Notes: generated by a model not told the origin, from the sequence alone. A stretch of DNA of 64,000 bases from Firmicutes bacterium ZOR0006 (GCA_000798955.1 JTLC01000010.1:1-64000); one strand, 5' to 3'; counted from the first letter of the stretch, positions 45,085-53,014 are shown. Translations and numbers: made by a program.

Positions 45085-45123
45085 ACAAGCATTATATTTA
45101 AGGTAAGAGAGAAGGAAACAAGG

Positions 45124-45672
45124 ATGCCACCAAAGGTGAAAATAACGAAAGAACAGATTATTCTAGGAGCAGTTGAGCTTGCTAGAGCAAATGAGTCACT
45201 GACAGCAGCAGCACTTAGTAAACAATTACAGTGTTCAACCCAACCAATTTTTTCACATTTTGCCAATATGGGAGAAGTGAAACAAGCCGTTCTCAAGCAA
45301 GCCGAACAAGAGTTCACCGAGTTTTTACGTAAGCCGCTTCCAGCAGTGGCACCCTATAAGGCGACTGGTTTGCGTTATATTCAATTTGCGCGGACTGAAC
45401 CACAATTATTCGCATTACTCTTTATGAGTCCACGAAGTGCAACGGAAAACATGTTGAACCAAAACTCGAGTACGGAATTTTTGATTGAATTGATTCGCGA
45501 AAGTGAGCAGCTGAGTCAGGAACAGGCAACGGAAGTCTATAAAATTATGTGGCTCTTTTGTCATGGAATTGCAACGATGATTGCAACCCAAACCGTTGAG
45601 ATAGCTGATGTGGAAATTTCGCAGCTACTCGATACCGTTTTTCAAAATATAAGAGGGGGGGGAAAAGAATGA
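45124..45672 (+). CDS. TetR-family transcriptional regulator
   Basis: This 182-residue regulator has an N-terminal helix-turn-helix (KEQIILGAVELARANESLTAAALSKQL within two segments, then CSTQPIFSHFANMGEV). The C-terminal ligand domain resembles the TetR_C WHG family. The ATG at 45124 is the first with MPPKVKITKEQ; the frame upstream to 44989 is noncoding. It overlaps the next gene by 4 nt (ATGA). It most likely represses its own operon, which encodes two flavoproteins. Confidence 0.85.
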   Translation: MPPKVKITKEQIILGAVELARANESLTAAALSKQLQCSTQPIFSHFANMGEVKQAVLKQAEQEFTEFLRKPLPAVAPYKATGLRYIQFARTEPQLFALLFMSPRSATENMLNQNSSTEFLIELIRESEQLSQEQATEVYKIMWLFCHGIATMIATQTVEIADVEISQLLDTVFQNIRGGGKE

Positions 45673-46184
45673 AATTAGTCCTAAGTGATACAGCTTTACC
45701 ACTTGATTTTTCGCAACAAGCTGATGCGAGTTATATAAACCTTGATGAGTTGAAAATTGCCACATGTATTGGTTGTTTTGGGTGTTGGACAAAAACCCCA
45801 AGTAAATGCGTCATTCGAGACGATGCCACAAAGGTTTATCCAATTATTGCGAAAAGTGAACACGTTATCTACGTGTCTAAATTACAATATGGTGGCTATG
45901 ATCTTCCAATGAAAACAATGCTTGAACGTGCAATCCCAACGCAACAAGCGTTTATTCGACTTGTAGATGGAGAAGCTCATCATGTCCAACGGAATGTGCC
46001 ACTGAAGGCAGCAACAATTATTGCTTATGGGAATATTTGCCAACAAGAACAAGCCATTTTTGAGCGACTTGTTGCGCGCAATGCACACAATATGAATTTT
46101 GCGAGTGTTCGTGTTATTTTTACATCGGAAGCACAATTAGAGACAGTCGTGATGGAGGAAGTTGCCGCATGGAAAAAATCTTAA
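45669..46184 (+). CDS. NAD(P)H-dependent FMN reductase-like protein
   Basis: This 171-residue flavodoxin-like protein lacks a clear N-terminal flavin motif but has CIGCFGCWTKTPSKC (33-47), the cysteine cluster of iron-sulfur flavoprotein and NADPH-FMN reductase relatives, and VYVSKLQYGGYDLPMK. The substrate is unknown. It overlaps TetR upstream by 4 nt and the next flavoprotein by 16 nt, so all three are cotranslated. The pair may be the two halves of one enzyme or act on the TetR ligand. Confidence 0.75.
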   Translation: MKLVLSDTALPLDFSQQADASYINLDELKIATCIGCFGCWTKTPSKCVIRDDATKVYPIIAKSEHVIYVSKLQYGGYDLPMKTMLERAIPTQQAFIRLVDGEAHHVQRNVPLKAATIIAYGNICQQEQAIFERLVARNAHNMNFASVRVIFTSEAQLETVVMEEVAAWKKS

Positions 46185-46777
46185 TTATTAATGGGAGCCC
46201 ACGGGCAAAAAAATCGAATTCCAAACAATATGGTGAACTGTTGGCTAGCTATGCACAACTCGAAAGTGAAACTGTTGTTATTACGAAACGCAATCATGCT
46301 GAAATTTGTCAGAAAATAACTGAGTACGAGCACGTCGTTTTCGTTTTTCCACTCTATGCTGATAGCATCCCTGCAACACTGTTACAATTTTTGATAGTCT
46401 GGGAACAACACCTTACGGCACAAACTTCACGACCATATTTTCATGCGATTGTGAATTGTGGCTTTATCGAAGCGATGCAAAACGATGTCTGCATCGAAAT
46501 GTTGCAATTTTTCTGTCAAAAGAATAAGCTAGAAATGGGATCAGTGCTTTCAATCGGAAGTGGTGAAGCAATCCTTGGAACGCCATTTAAAGTATTCGTC
46601 CAGTGGAAAATCCGGCAATTCGCACGATCATTGACACAACACCGATTTAAAAAATATGAAATCACGATGCCTTTAACGAAAAAAATGTATATTAAGGCAT
46701 CAACACAGTATTGGATTAATTACGGGAAACGTAATGGTGTCACCCAAGCAGAAATGGCAACGATGACGATTGAGTAA
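46169..46777 (+). CDS. Flavodoxin-family NAD(P)H oxidoreductase
   Basis: This 202-residue protein starts MEKILIINGSPRAKKSNSK, the FMN-binding loop of the flavodoxin/NADPH-quinone reductase fold, and has VVFVFPLYADSIPATLL. A C-terminal extension with aromatic residues follows. It is probably redox-active, but its substrate is unknown. GGAGG lies before the ATG inside the previous gene. It is the last long gene of the TetR operon; a 35-residue ORF follows in 21 bp. Confidence 0.8.
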   Translation: MEKILIINGSPRAKKSNSKQYGELLASYAQLESETVVITKRNHAEICQKITEYEHVVFVFPLYADSIPATLLQFLIVWEQHLTAQTSRPYFHAIVNCGFIEAMQNDVCIEMLQFFCQKNKLEMGSVLSIGSGEAILGTPFKVFVQWKIRQFARSLTQHRFKKYEITMPLTKKMYIKASTQYWINYGKRNGVTQAEMATMTIE

Positions 46778-46798
46778 GTAAAAAAAGGGGGAATTGAG

Positions 46799-46906
46799 AT
46801 GCAACAATGGAATGATTTAGCTGTATTTATTCCGACAAATTTAGAACAATGGCGTGAAGAACAAGAAGATGATGCGCAAGCAGATACTGAAGAAACACCT
46901 GAATAA
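46799..46906 (+). CDS. Small acidic protein, 35 residues
   Basis: ATG preceded by AAAGGGGGA opens a 35-residue frame (MQQWNDLAVFIPTNLEQW, then an acidic tail). It lies 21 bp after the flavoprotein and just before a terminator, so it is probably the last gene of the TetR operon. No family is recognised. Confidence 0.55.
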   Translation: MQQWNDLAVFIPTNLEQWREEQEDDAQADTEETPE

Positions 46907-46949
46907 GGCGTATACGACATAACGCCGTACAGCATAATGAGACTGAGGA

Positions 46950-46980
46950 GTTCATAACCAAAAGGCTATGAACTTTTTTT
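46950..46980 (+). terminator. Terminator of the TetR operon
   Basis: AGTTCATA and TATGAACT form a stem followed by a long T run. Confidence 0.82.
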
Positions 46981-47056
46981 GTTTTAAGATAAATGTTAAG
47001 AAAATGCAGTTTTTATCAATAATGGCCATTTTTACACCAAAAAAGTGAACGATAAA

Positions 47057-47085
47057 TTGTAAAAAAAGCTAAAAAATGTTAAAAT
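47057..47085 (+). promoter_or_regulatory. Promoter of the coiled-coil gene
   Basis: TTGTAA (47057-47062), 17 bp, TAAAAT (47080-47085). The leader downstream (47094-47170) holds a CTCG-TGACAAG-CGAG hairpin. The word TGACAAGCG(A/T)GC in it recurs at 48717 ahead of the DUF1659 gene. Confidence 0.55.
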
Positions 47086-47192
47086 ATTTTATGAAAGCAT
47101 CGGTGGAGTTGAAGCGGTGACTCGTGACAAGCGAGCGGAAAAGCTAGCCGACTTTGACCAGCAATGATAAAGAAAGCATATAGGTGAGAACC

Positions 47193-48248
47193 ATGATTTT
47201 TGAGAAGATCAATCAATTATTAGAACAACCAATTTCCCAAATTACGTTACGTGGCAGCTTGAAAAAACACCGGCAACACTTGCAAGCAGAGCTGACGCAG
47301 ATTCAAACAGCCTTAGCAGAACAAGCAGAGTGGCAAGAAAACAAAATGTTGAGCCAAGAGCAGCACTATAAAGCGAAATTGATGAAACTAAAAAAACAGC
47401 ACCAGCAAGAAAAAGGGCGTTATGAAGAGCAACTTGAGAAATTGTCGAAACAAAATCAGCAGTTATTAAAACAAGTGCCCAAAAAAGCGAATGCTTTACC
47501 AACAGAAATTAAAAATTATCAACAACGAATCGAAGTGTTACGTGCGCAGTATGAGCAACATCTCCAAATGTATGAACTTCAACACTCACAACTGAAGGCG
47601 ACAACAATGCGTGAACAACAGTATCAACAAGAGTGTGGGCAATTACAACTAGCCTATAAGGAACAAATCACAGCATTGAAAGCAGAGCAGCAACAAGTCG
47701 TAAAAAAATTGAAGCAAGAACTCATTCAAGTTAGTAAGAGTCAACCAACCGATGTTCGCCAAGCAGTTGCCGAGCTAAAAAAAGAGCAAAAAGCGACATT
47801 ACGGGCAGAATTAGCGGCAGCGAAAAAGGCACATACTGAGGCACTCAAAGGGCAAAAACAAGAGTTTGCTCAAACAAAAAAAGAACTGCAAGCAGCATTT
47901 CGCCTAGAGTTAACAGAGCTGAAAAAAGCACAGACACTGGCAGCAAAGACGCTCAAACAAGAAATCACACAATTAAAACGCCAACATGTCATCGAAATGA
48001 AGGATTCTGTTAAAGCCATCAAACAATATGAACAAGATCTGCAAGCTTTAACACAAACGAATCAAGAATTAGAAAACCGTGTACATGCATATGAGCAAGA
48101 AATTGTGGCTCTCAACCAAGCGTTCACAGCAAAAGAAGCCGAGCTACAAGCACGTATTCATGAATTAGAGCAAGAAGAACAAAAGTATGAAAATGCTTAT
48201 AAAAGTGTCAAAGGTCATTTAAAAGATACAGTGACAACAGTGAATTAG
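47193..48248 (+). CDS. Long coiled-coil protein, unknown
   Basis: This 351-residue protein is almost all coiled coil, rich in Q, K, E, A and L, starting MIFEKINQLLEQPISQ. No signal peptide, membrane helix or catalytic motif is visible. The ATG at 47193 follows AGGTGAG; a GTG at 47184 is less likely. Its own promoter precedes it and a terminator follows. The high lysine/glutamine content could support a scaffolding or DNA-binding role, but nothing specific can be said. Confidence 0.75.
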   Translation: MIFEKINQLLEQPISQITLRGSLKKHRQHLQAELTQIQTALAEQAEWQENKMLSQEQHYKAKLMKLKKQHQQEKGRYEEQLEKLSKQNQQLLKQVPKKANALPTEIKNYQQRIEVLRAQYEQHLQMYELQHSQLKATTMREQQYQQECGQLQLAYKEQITALKAEQQQVVKKLKQELIQVSKSQPTDVRQAVAELKKEQKATLRAELAAAKKAHTEALKGQKQEFAQTKKELQAAFRLELTELKKAQTLAAKTLKQEITQLKRQHVIEMKDSVKAIKQYEQDLQALTQTNQELENRVHAYEQEIVALNQAFTAKEAELQARIHELEQEEQKYENAYKSVKGHLKDTVTTVN

Positions 48249-48260
48249 CAATAAAAGATG

Positions 48261-48297
48261 AGGATACAGCAGCATTTTGCTATGTATCCTTTTTTGT
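48261..48297 (+). terminator. Terminator after the coiled-coil gene
   Basis: AGGATACA and TGTATCCT pair around a loop, followed by TTTTTT. Confidence 0.85.
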
Positions 48298-48371
48298 CGG
48301 AAACAACTTTATTTTCATGGCTAACTTTGGTACAATAAGAAAAATTTTCTTACTATGAGGGGGTATAGGAG

Positions 48372-48584
48372 ATGACAAAAACCGAATTTGAACAATTAGT
48401 ATTTGCAGCACGCTTTTCGCCAGATGCTGAAAAAGAACTAGAACGGTTTATGGATGAACAACCAGTTGCGTATGAAGCATTCACAGGGAAAAAACCACAT
48501 AGCCAAAGTGAATATGGCATTGTGAGTGATGAAATTTTTCATGGGGTATCAGAATATTACAAACACGAAAAAGATGGAAAATAA
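48372..48584 (+). CDS. Small acidic protein, 70 residues
   Basis: This 70-residue protein (MTKTEFEQLVFAARFSPDAE...) is acidic and probably helical, and I recognise no family. An AGGAG SD lies just before the ATG and a strong terminator follows the stop, so it is a monocistronic gene. It precedes the DUF1659 region but is transcriptionally separated from it by that terminator. Confidence 0.7.
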   Translation: MTKTEFEQLVFAARFSPDAEKELERFMDEQPVAYEAFTGKKPHSQSEYGIVSDEIFHGVSEYYKHEKDGK

Positions 48585-48592
48585 GGATTTTG

Positions 48593-48627
48593 AGCTAGAA
48601 ATTGTTGTAACAGTTTCTAGCTTTTTT
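48593..48627 (+). terminator. Terminator before the DUF1659/DUF2922 region
   Basis: AGCTAGAAA and TTTCTAGCT form a 9-bp stem around an 11-nt loop, followed by TTTTT. Confidence 0.88.
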
Positions 48628-48689
48628 CATTTTTAAAAAAAATTTTTTGTATATGTGTCCGTTTTTCATGAGTGTGGGCGATATAGAGG

Positions 48690-48810
48690 GTGTCAGCAAG
48701 GTTGGTACCACAACAATGACAAGCGTGCTTCAAGGAGCAAGGTTATGAAGAAAAAGTTCGCCAATGATCACGGCAGGAGAGCTTAGAAATTCAGCATTAC
48801 TGCTTGAAAC
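48690..48810 (+). ncRNA. Possible structured RNA module A0 upstream of DUF1659
   Basis: TTCAAG (48729-48734) can pair with CTTGAA (48803-48808) across 68 nt, echoing the middle stem of the two better-supported modules downstream. The word TGACAAGCGTGC just before it recurs near 47125. Evidence is weaker than for the other modules because no covariation is visible. Confidence 0.35.
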
Positions 48811-48838
48811 ACAAAAACAGAAAAAGGAGAATTTACAA

Positions 48839-49051
48839 ATGGCAAAAGTAGTAGAAAGTGTACAATTAGGTTTAGTTGTTCCCAATGGATTAGATGACAA
48901 AGGTATGCAAAAATTTCGTTCGATTTTGATTCGTCAAATTGATCCAGCATTCACAGATGAAGCAATCACCGCATTAGCAGCAGCAATTGATCAAGTTTTA
49001 ACCGAAGCAAGTGTCCGTAATGTTGTCACAACCAAAGAAGAAGTATATTAA
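48839..49051 (+). CDS. DUF1659 small protein
   Basis: This 70-residue protein resembles DUF1659 (MAKVVESVQLGLVVPNGLDD...DQVLTEASVRNV). Its role is unknown. It begins at the ATG preceded by AAAAAGGAG; the frame upstream to 48764 is noncoding. DUF1659 and DUF2922 genes are often neighbours in Bacillota, as here, but in this window they are separated by about 250 bp of structured noncoding sequence. The short YvrJ peptide that often accompanies them is not visible. Confidence 0.8.
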   Translation: MAKVVESVQLGLVVPNGLDDKGMQKFRSILIRQIDPAFTDEAITALAAAIDQVLTEASVRNVVTTKEEVY

Positions 49052-49052
49052 A

Positions 49053-49250
49053 AACCAAGTGCTGACGTCGGTACTATCAAAACAAGGAATGAAGGGATAG
49101 TATCAAGGCGGTATGGCAAATAAGCGAATGATTGATAGCAGTCTGAGATTGCGTCATCAACATTTGCGATTTGGCGAGCCTTGAAGACGGAAGCATGCCG
49201 AACCAAGTGCTGACACCGGTGTTTCAAAAGAGAGGTTCAAGGAAACAGTC
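49053..49250 (+). ncRNA. Structured RNA module A1-B1 between DUF1659 and DUF2922
   Basis: Two units begin with the word AAGTGCT (49057 and 49205). Unit A1 has stem P1 TACTATC/GATAGTA (49072-49078/49096-49102), then P2 TCAAGGC/GCCTTGA (49103-49109/49178-49184) enclosing P3 GCAAAT/ATTTGC. Unit B1 has TGTTTC/GAAACA (49220-49225/49242-49247). The same order and spacing recur after DUF2922, with altered bases that keep P1 and P2 paired. This covariation is strong evidence for a conserved RNA fold. Its function is unknown. Confidence 0.72.
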
Positions 49251-49306
49251 GATAATCGTGTAGATGAGGAAAAAATCAAAAATTAAAATATAAAGGAGAA
49301 ATGAAT

Positions 49307-49531
49307 ATGCAACAAACAACAACAAAATCTTTAGAATTACGATTTCAAGCCCCAATCAGTGGGAAAAAATATAATATTACAATTAGTAATCCGGCAATCG
49401 TAGAAAAACCAGTATTAGAGCAAGTGTTAACAAATATTGTCGCCAGCGGTGCTATTAAAGTATCAGGTGAAGCTATTATTGCACTAGATGCACGATACAT
49501 CACAAAAGTCGTCGATGGCTTTACAAACTAA
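49307..49531 (+). CDS. DUF2922 small protein
   Basis: This 74-residue protein (MQQTTTKSLELRFQ, then GKKYNITISNPAI) resembles DUF2922. Its function is unknown. The ATG at 49307 has AAAGGAG with a 9-nt gap; the ATG at 49301 is too close. Its TAA stop overlaps the AAGTGCT word that opens the next structured module, so coding and RNA structure abut directly. Confidence 0.8.
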   Translation: MQQTTTKSLELRFQAPISGKKYNITISNPAIVEKPVLEQVLTNIVASGAIKVSGEAIIALDARYITKVVDGFTN

Positions 49532-49714
49532 GTGCTCGAGTGCGTTGCTATCAGCAAAATAATTAAGGATAGCATCAAGTCGGCATGTGAAAAAAAGGAA
49601 ATAGCGTGGGAGAAAAATATTCAGACGATATTTCTGTTTTCACGAGACTTGAAGCATAAGACACGTTACGAAACCAAGTGCTAACACCGCTTTTGCAAAC
49701 GCAGTAGCAAAAGC
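49530..49714 (+). ncRNA. Structured RNA module A2-B2 after DUF2922
   Basis: AAGTGCT opens the two units (49530 and 49676). A2 has P1 TGCTATC/GATAGCA (49546-49552/49568-49574) and P2 TCAAGTC/GACTTGA (49575-49581/49646-49652). P2 encloses P3 GTGAAAA/TTTTCAC and an apical AAATAT/ATATTT. B2 has GCTTTTGC/GCAAAAGC (49689-49696/49707-49714). Compared with A1-B1, P1 changes an A-T pair to G-C and P2 a G-C to T-A with pairing kept. P3 and B differ fully in sequence but stay paired. Confidence 0.75.
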
Positions 49715-49816
49715 AAAAAGTTAGATATGTTTAGGGTGGTAGACCATAACTGAGAGCTGGCAGAGCGAGTGTTTCACAGATAATAGAATACTAATAATCG
49801 TAAATAGAACCAAGGA
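49715..49816 (+). other. Noncoding tail between module A2-B2 and the terminator
   Basis: No ORF of useful length is present. It links the second RNA module to the terminator and is probably part of the same transcript. GGGTGGTAGACC at 49734 faintly resembles part of a T-box but lacks the rest. Confidence 0.4.
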
Positions 49817-49857
49817 GAATAGAAATGAGACACGCACTCATTTCTATTTTTTTGATT
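49817..49857 (+). terminator. Terminator of the DUF1659/DUF2922 transcript
   Basis: AATAGAAATGAG and CTCATTTCTATT form a 12-bp stem around ACACGCA, followed by T's. Confidence 0.9.
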
Positions 49858-49986
49858 TTTTCATTCATTAACAAATAAAGCCGTAAAGCTGAAAAAAACA
49901 GAAAGAAATGAGAAAAAACATAATAAATTCATACATAACAGAAAGCAATTTGCTATACTAAATAACAAGTGTAAGGGAGTGAGACC

Positions 49987-51171
49987 ATGAAGAAGAAAAA
50001 GCTTATTGCTGTTTGTGGAATGGTAGTGCTCATCACCATATTTGTAGTAAGCTTGAGCGCAAATCAATCAGGAGTTAGTGCAGCACCATTTAAACAGCGG
50101 ATTTGGAGCGAGAATAGTTTACAATATCAGAGTCATCATTTCTATGGTGAATCATTGCACATCGAAACAGAACATACGAGCCCAAGTTATCGGTTGATTC
50201 ATATTCAGAGTGAAAAAGAGTATCTCTTTCAAGAACAAGAACTCGATAAAGGGATTGAACTTGAGACATTGCCAGTCGGCGAGTATGCGATTTTACTAGA
50301 CGATGCCCATGTAGAAGTCGCAACAAGTGATACTGTTTCACAAACATGGCATACAGTGAGTCGAAAAAAAAATACTAAGTCAGTGCAAGTGACGACGAGA
50401 GATGGAAGACTCATTTTGCTTGTTGAGCGAGTGAAACAACTACCAGAAACGATTTATGATATTGTCATCGATCCTGGACATGGGGGAATGGACAGTGGGG
50501 CATCGGGCTCTGGCTTAGTCGAAAGTGAAGTCATGCTTGAGTTAAGCGTATATTTAGCAGAGCAACTGGAAGCAGAAGGCTTCAAAGTGAAATTAACACG
50601 AACAGCAGATGTTGATCCAGCAGGTGATGATAGTTATAGTTTAGAAGAATCACCGTATTATCTAAATGGCAGAATTGAGCAGGTCTACCAACATGAAGCA
50701 AAGCTGTATCTTTCCAACCACCTGAATGCGACAGAAGGTCAGTTAGCGAATGGTTTTCAAATTTATTCTTCAGTTCAAACTACAAATGAACTCGCCCAAC
50801 TGCTTAGTACGGCGTTACAACAATCGGGTATGGAAGCAGCAACTCATGATAACCCTGGTGCACAGGGTGAGGGGACATTTACCAAAGTTGATACCTGTAT
50901 TGAACGGATTACCGGCCAGCAATCATGTCGCGATACAGAAGAAGACTATCTCTATGCCATTCGCGAAAGTGGGGGGAAACTCACGTCAGCACAAAAATTA
51001 GTTTTATATAATTTCGCATATGAATCGACACCGAATTTTGGTGCGGAAGGGATCTTAATTGAATATTTCTTTATGAATAATCAACGTGAAACTGAGTTGT
51101 GGCAAGAAAATTGGCAGACATATACCGATGCGATTGTCCAGGCAATCACACTATATTTACAGACACTGTAA
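49987..51171 (+). CDS. N-acetylmuramoyl-L-alanine amidase
   Basis: This 394-residue secreted or membrane-anchored enzyme cleaves the bond between muramic acid and the peptide in peptidoglycan. One N-terminal hydrophobic segment (about 7-25) serves as signal/anchor. A region of about 130 residues of unknown fold follows, then the Amidase_3 domain with VIDPGHGGMDSGA, VESEVMLELS, YLSNHLNA and EGILIEYFF, which carry the zinc ligands and catalytic glutamate. An insertion with TCIERITGQQSCRDTEED contains two cysteines that might form a disulfide. AAGGGAG precedes the ATG. Confidence 0.88.
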   Translation: MKKKKLIAVCGMVVLITIFVVSLSANQSGVSAAPFKQRIWSENSLQYQSHHFYGESLHIETEHTSPSYRLIHIQSEKEYLFQEQELDKGIELETLPVGEYAILLDDAHVEVATSDTVSQTWHTVSRKKNTKSVQVTTRDGRLILLVERVKQLPETIYDIVIDPGHGGMDSGASGSGLVESEVMLELSVYLAEQLEAEGFKVKLTRTADVDPAGDDSYSLEESPYYLNGRIEQVYQHEAKLYLSNHLNATEGQLANGFQIYSSVQTTNELAQLLSTALQQSGMEAATHDNPGAQGEGTFTKVDTCIERITGQQSCRDTEEDYLYAIRESGGKLTSAQKLVLYNFAYESTPNFGAEGILIEYFFMNNQRETELWQENWQTYTDAIVQAITLYLQTL

Positions 51172-51191
51172 GAGAAAGGGGACGGGGGGAA

Positions 51192-51881
51192 ATGAACGTT
51201 GTTTTAGCAGAATTACAACCACTGATTTTAGCACGATTACAGCAAGAATTGGTAAGGGCCGGAATGACGCCGTTAATATATAGTGAACCAGAAGATTTAC
51301 TTGAATTTGTGTTGGAAAATGAAAAAGTGCTAGTAATTTATGATGCTGATTTAATTGATGAGACAAAACATAATTTCTATCATAAAATTCGTCAAGTTCA
51401 AGGAGTGCCGATGATTGCATTGATAGCGCGAAGAACAGAATTTAATCGAGAAAACGGTCGGCATATTCGGGTAATTAAACCATTTGAAATTAGTGAAGTT
51501 TTAATCCATTGCCAGCAAGTACGAACATTATTGTTAAATACGCAGTTAGTTGATCGTGACGAACAACAATATTTAATTCACGGTGATTTATGTATCGATT
51601 TTGCTGGTCATGAAGTACGTTATCAAAATCAACCACTCAAGCTCAGTGCGAAAGAGTTTGCAGTTTTATGTCATCTAGCTAAGCAACCAAACCAAGCAAT
51701 GAGTCGAGAAGCACTCTTATCAGAAATTTGGGGGAGTACTCGAACGGCGCGTGATGTACGAACAGTCGATCACCAAATCAAAGGTCTAAGAAAGAAATTA
51801 GCATGCGTCCAAGCAGACGTTGAGATTACGACAGTCTATCGCGAAGGATACCAATTGACACTCATTTCTAGCCACCGATAA
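51192..51881 (+). CDS. OmpR-type response regulator with degenerate receiver
   Basis: This 229-residue protein joins a receiver-like domain to a C-terminal winged helix (YQNQPLKLSAKEFAVLCHLAKQP, RTVDHQIKGLRKKL, YREGYQL). The receiver starts MNVVLAELQPLILARL and lacks the usual DD pair; an acid in VIYDADL and lysine in VIKPFEI remain. No histidine kinase is adjacent. It may work without phosphorylation. AGGGGGGA sets the start at 51192; the frame upstream lies in the amidase gene. It follows that gene by 20 bp and may be cotranscribed. Confidence 0.82.
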   Translation: MNVVLAELQPLILARLQQELVRAGMTPLIYSEPEDLLEFVLENEKVLVIYDADLIDETKHNFYHKIRQVQGVPMIALIARRTEFNRENGRHIRVIKPFEISEVLIHCQQVRTLLLNTQLVDRDEQQYLIHGDLCIDFAGHEVRYQNQPLKLSAKEFAVLCHLAKQPNQAMSREALLSEIWGSTRTARDVRTVDHQIKGLRKKLACVQADVEITTVYREGYQLTLISSHR

Positions 51882-51994
51882 TGACAATAAAAAAAGTTGT
51901 AAAAAAAACAATAGTATTACATGATTAAATTCTGTATAATATTTTTATTGTCAAGAAAAAAGATGAAATGGAATTAATTTCGAGGTGGACGAAG

Positions 51995-53014
51995 ATGATT
52001 AAGTTATTCGTAACAGATTTAGATGGGACACTCCTTTACAAAAAAGTTAAAGGAATTGAACCAAACAAATACTGTAAAGAAGCAGTTGAGCGCTTACAAG
52101 CAAATGGTATTGATTTTGCAATTGCAACAGGACGCTATGATAGCGATGTGCAGCAAGTAGAAAATTATCTGCCATTAAAAAGAAAAGGGTACCGTATTGG
52201 GATTAATGGAGCAACGGTATATAACCCTGAAGGTGTTAAAATTCGCGAGCTATTTTTAGTAGATGAAAATGCACGAAATGTTTTTAATTTTGTAGATAAA
52301 AAACTACGTCGACAAACATCGTTTATCGTTACTTGTACGGAAACAGAAGAACGCTTCTATCACAAAGTCGGTTTTTTATTTAACCCGTTTTTATGGTTCT
52401 TTTGGAAAGGGCGTGCTGAAAATATCCGTTCGACTGATATCGAAGAATTTATCACATCTGATCGCCAGTTTTATAAATTATTAGTGAGTGCATCAAAAGA
52501 TAACACTGATTATATCGACTTGAAATTACAAAATCAATTTAGTGATTTTGAAGTTTTCAAAACGTCACCATACTCGGTAGAGATTTGTCCAGCTGGAGCA
52601 AATAAAGGAAGTGCTTTAGAGTATATCATGGAAGTAGAAGGGTTACGACCGGATGAAGTTGCTTTTGTTGGGGATTCAGGAAATGATATTGCTGCTTTTA
52701 AAGTTGTGAAGCATAGTTTTGTCATGAGTCATTCTGATCACTATGTGCAAGAACATGCTCGCTATGTAGTCAATGATGTTGCTGAAGCAATTGATATGGT
52801 ATTACGTTACAATGCTGATCTCTGTTGTCATTTACCAAAAGAAGAAACGGGGAAAATTGATAAAGTTGAAGCAATGCGTCAAGCCCAAATTGATAACCGT
52901 GAAGACAGAGAATTAATTCAAAAATATGAAGAAGATAAAACACAATTAACGCAAACACAACAAATTCGTGTGCAAAAAGTGCGACAACGTCAACGTGTAA
53001 ACCGCCAAAAATAA
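51995..53014 (+). CDS. Cof-type HAD phosphatase with C-terminal extension
   Basis: This 339-residue protein starts MIKLFVTDLDGTLL (nucleophile D8, D10) and has GDSGNDIAAFK near the end of the HAD domain. Cof-type members hydrolyse sugar phosphates, flavin phosphates or PLP. The region after about residue 275 is a charged, probably helical tail (KVEAMRQAQIDNREDRELIQ..., ending in RQRQRVNRQK) that Cof proteins usually lack. The tail could bind nucleic acid or a partner; this is a guess. The start at 51995 follows GAGGTGG; the longer frame is noncoding. Confidence 0.82.
   Translation: MIKLFVTDLDGTLLYKKVKGIEPNKYCKEAVERLQANGIDFAIATGRYDSDVQQVENYLPLKRKGYRIGINGATVYNPEGVKIRELFLVDENARNVFNFVDKKLRRQTSFIVTCTETEERFYHKVGFLFNPFLWFFWKGRAENIRSTDIEEFITSDRQFYKLLVSASKDNTDYIDLKLQNQFSDFEVFKTSPYSVEICPAGANKGSALEYIMEVEGLRPDEVAFVGDSGNDIAAFKVVKHSFVMSHSDHYVQEHARYVVNDVAEAIDMVLRYNADLCCHLPKEETGKIDKVEAMRQAQIDNREDRELIQKYEEDKTQLTQTQQIRVQKVRQRQRVNRQK

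Noticed and set aside
47193-48248. Coiled-coil protein as an SMC-like or defence ATPase
   Set aside because: No Walker motif or other nucleotide-binding signature exists in the protein.
48700-48712. GGTTGGTACCAC resembles a T-box antiterminator sequence
   Set aside because: No specifier stem, no terminator/antiterminator pair and no aminoacyl-tRNA or amino-acid gene follows. The available leader is too short.
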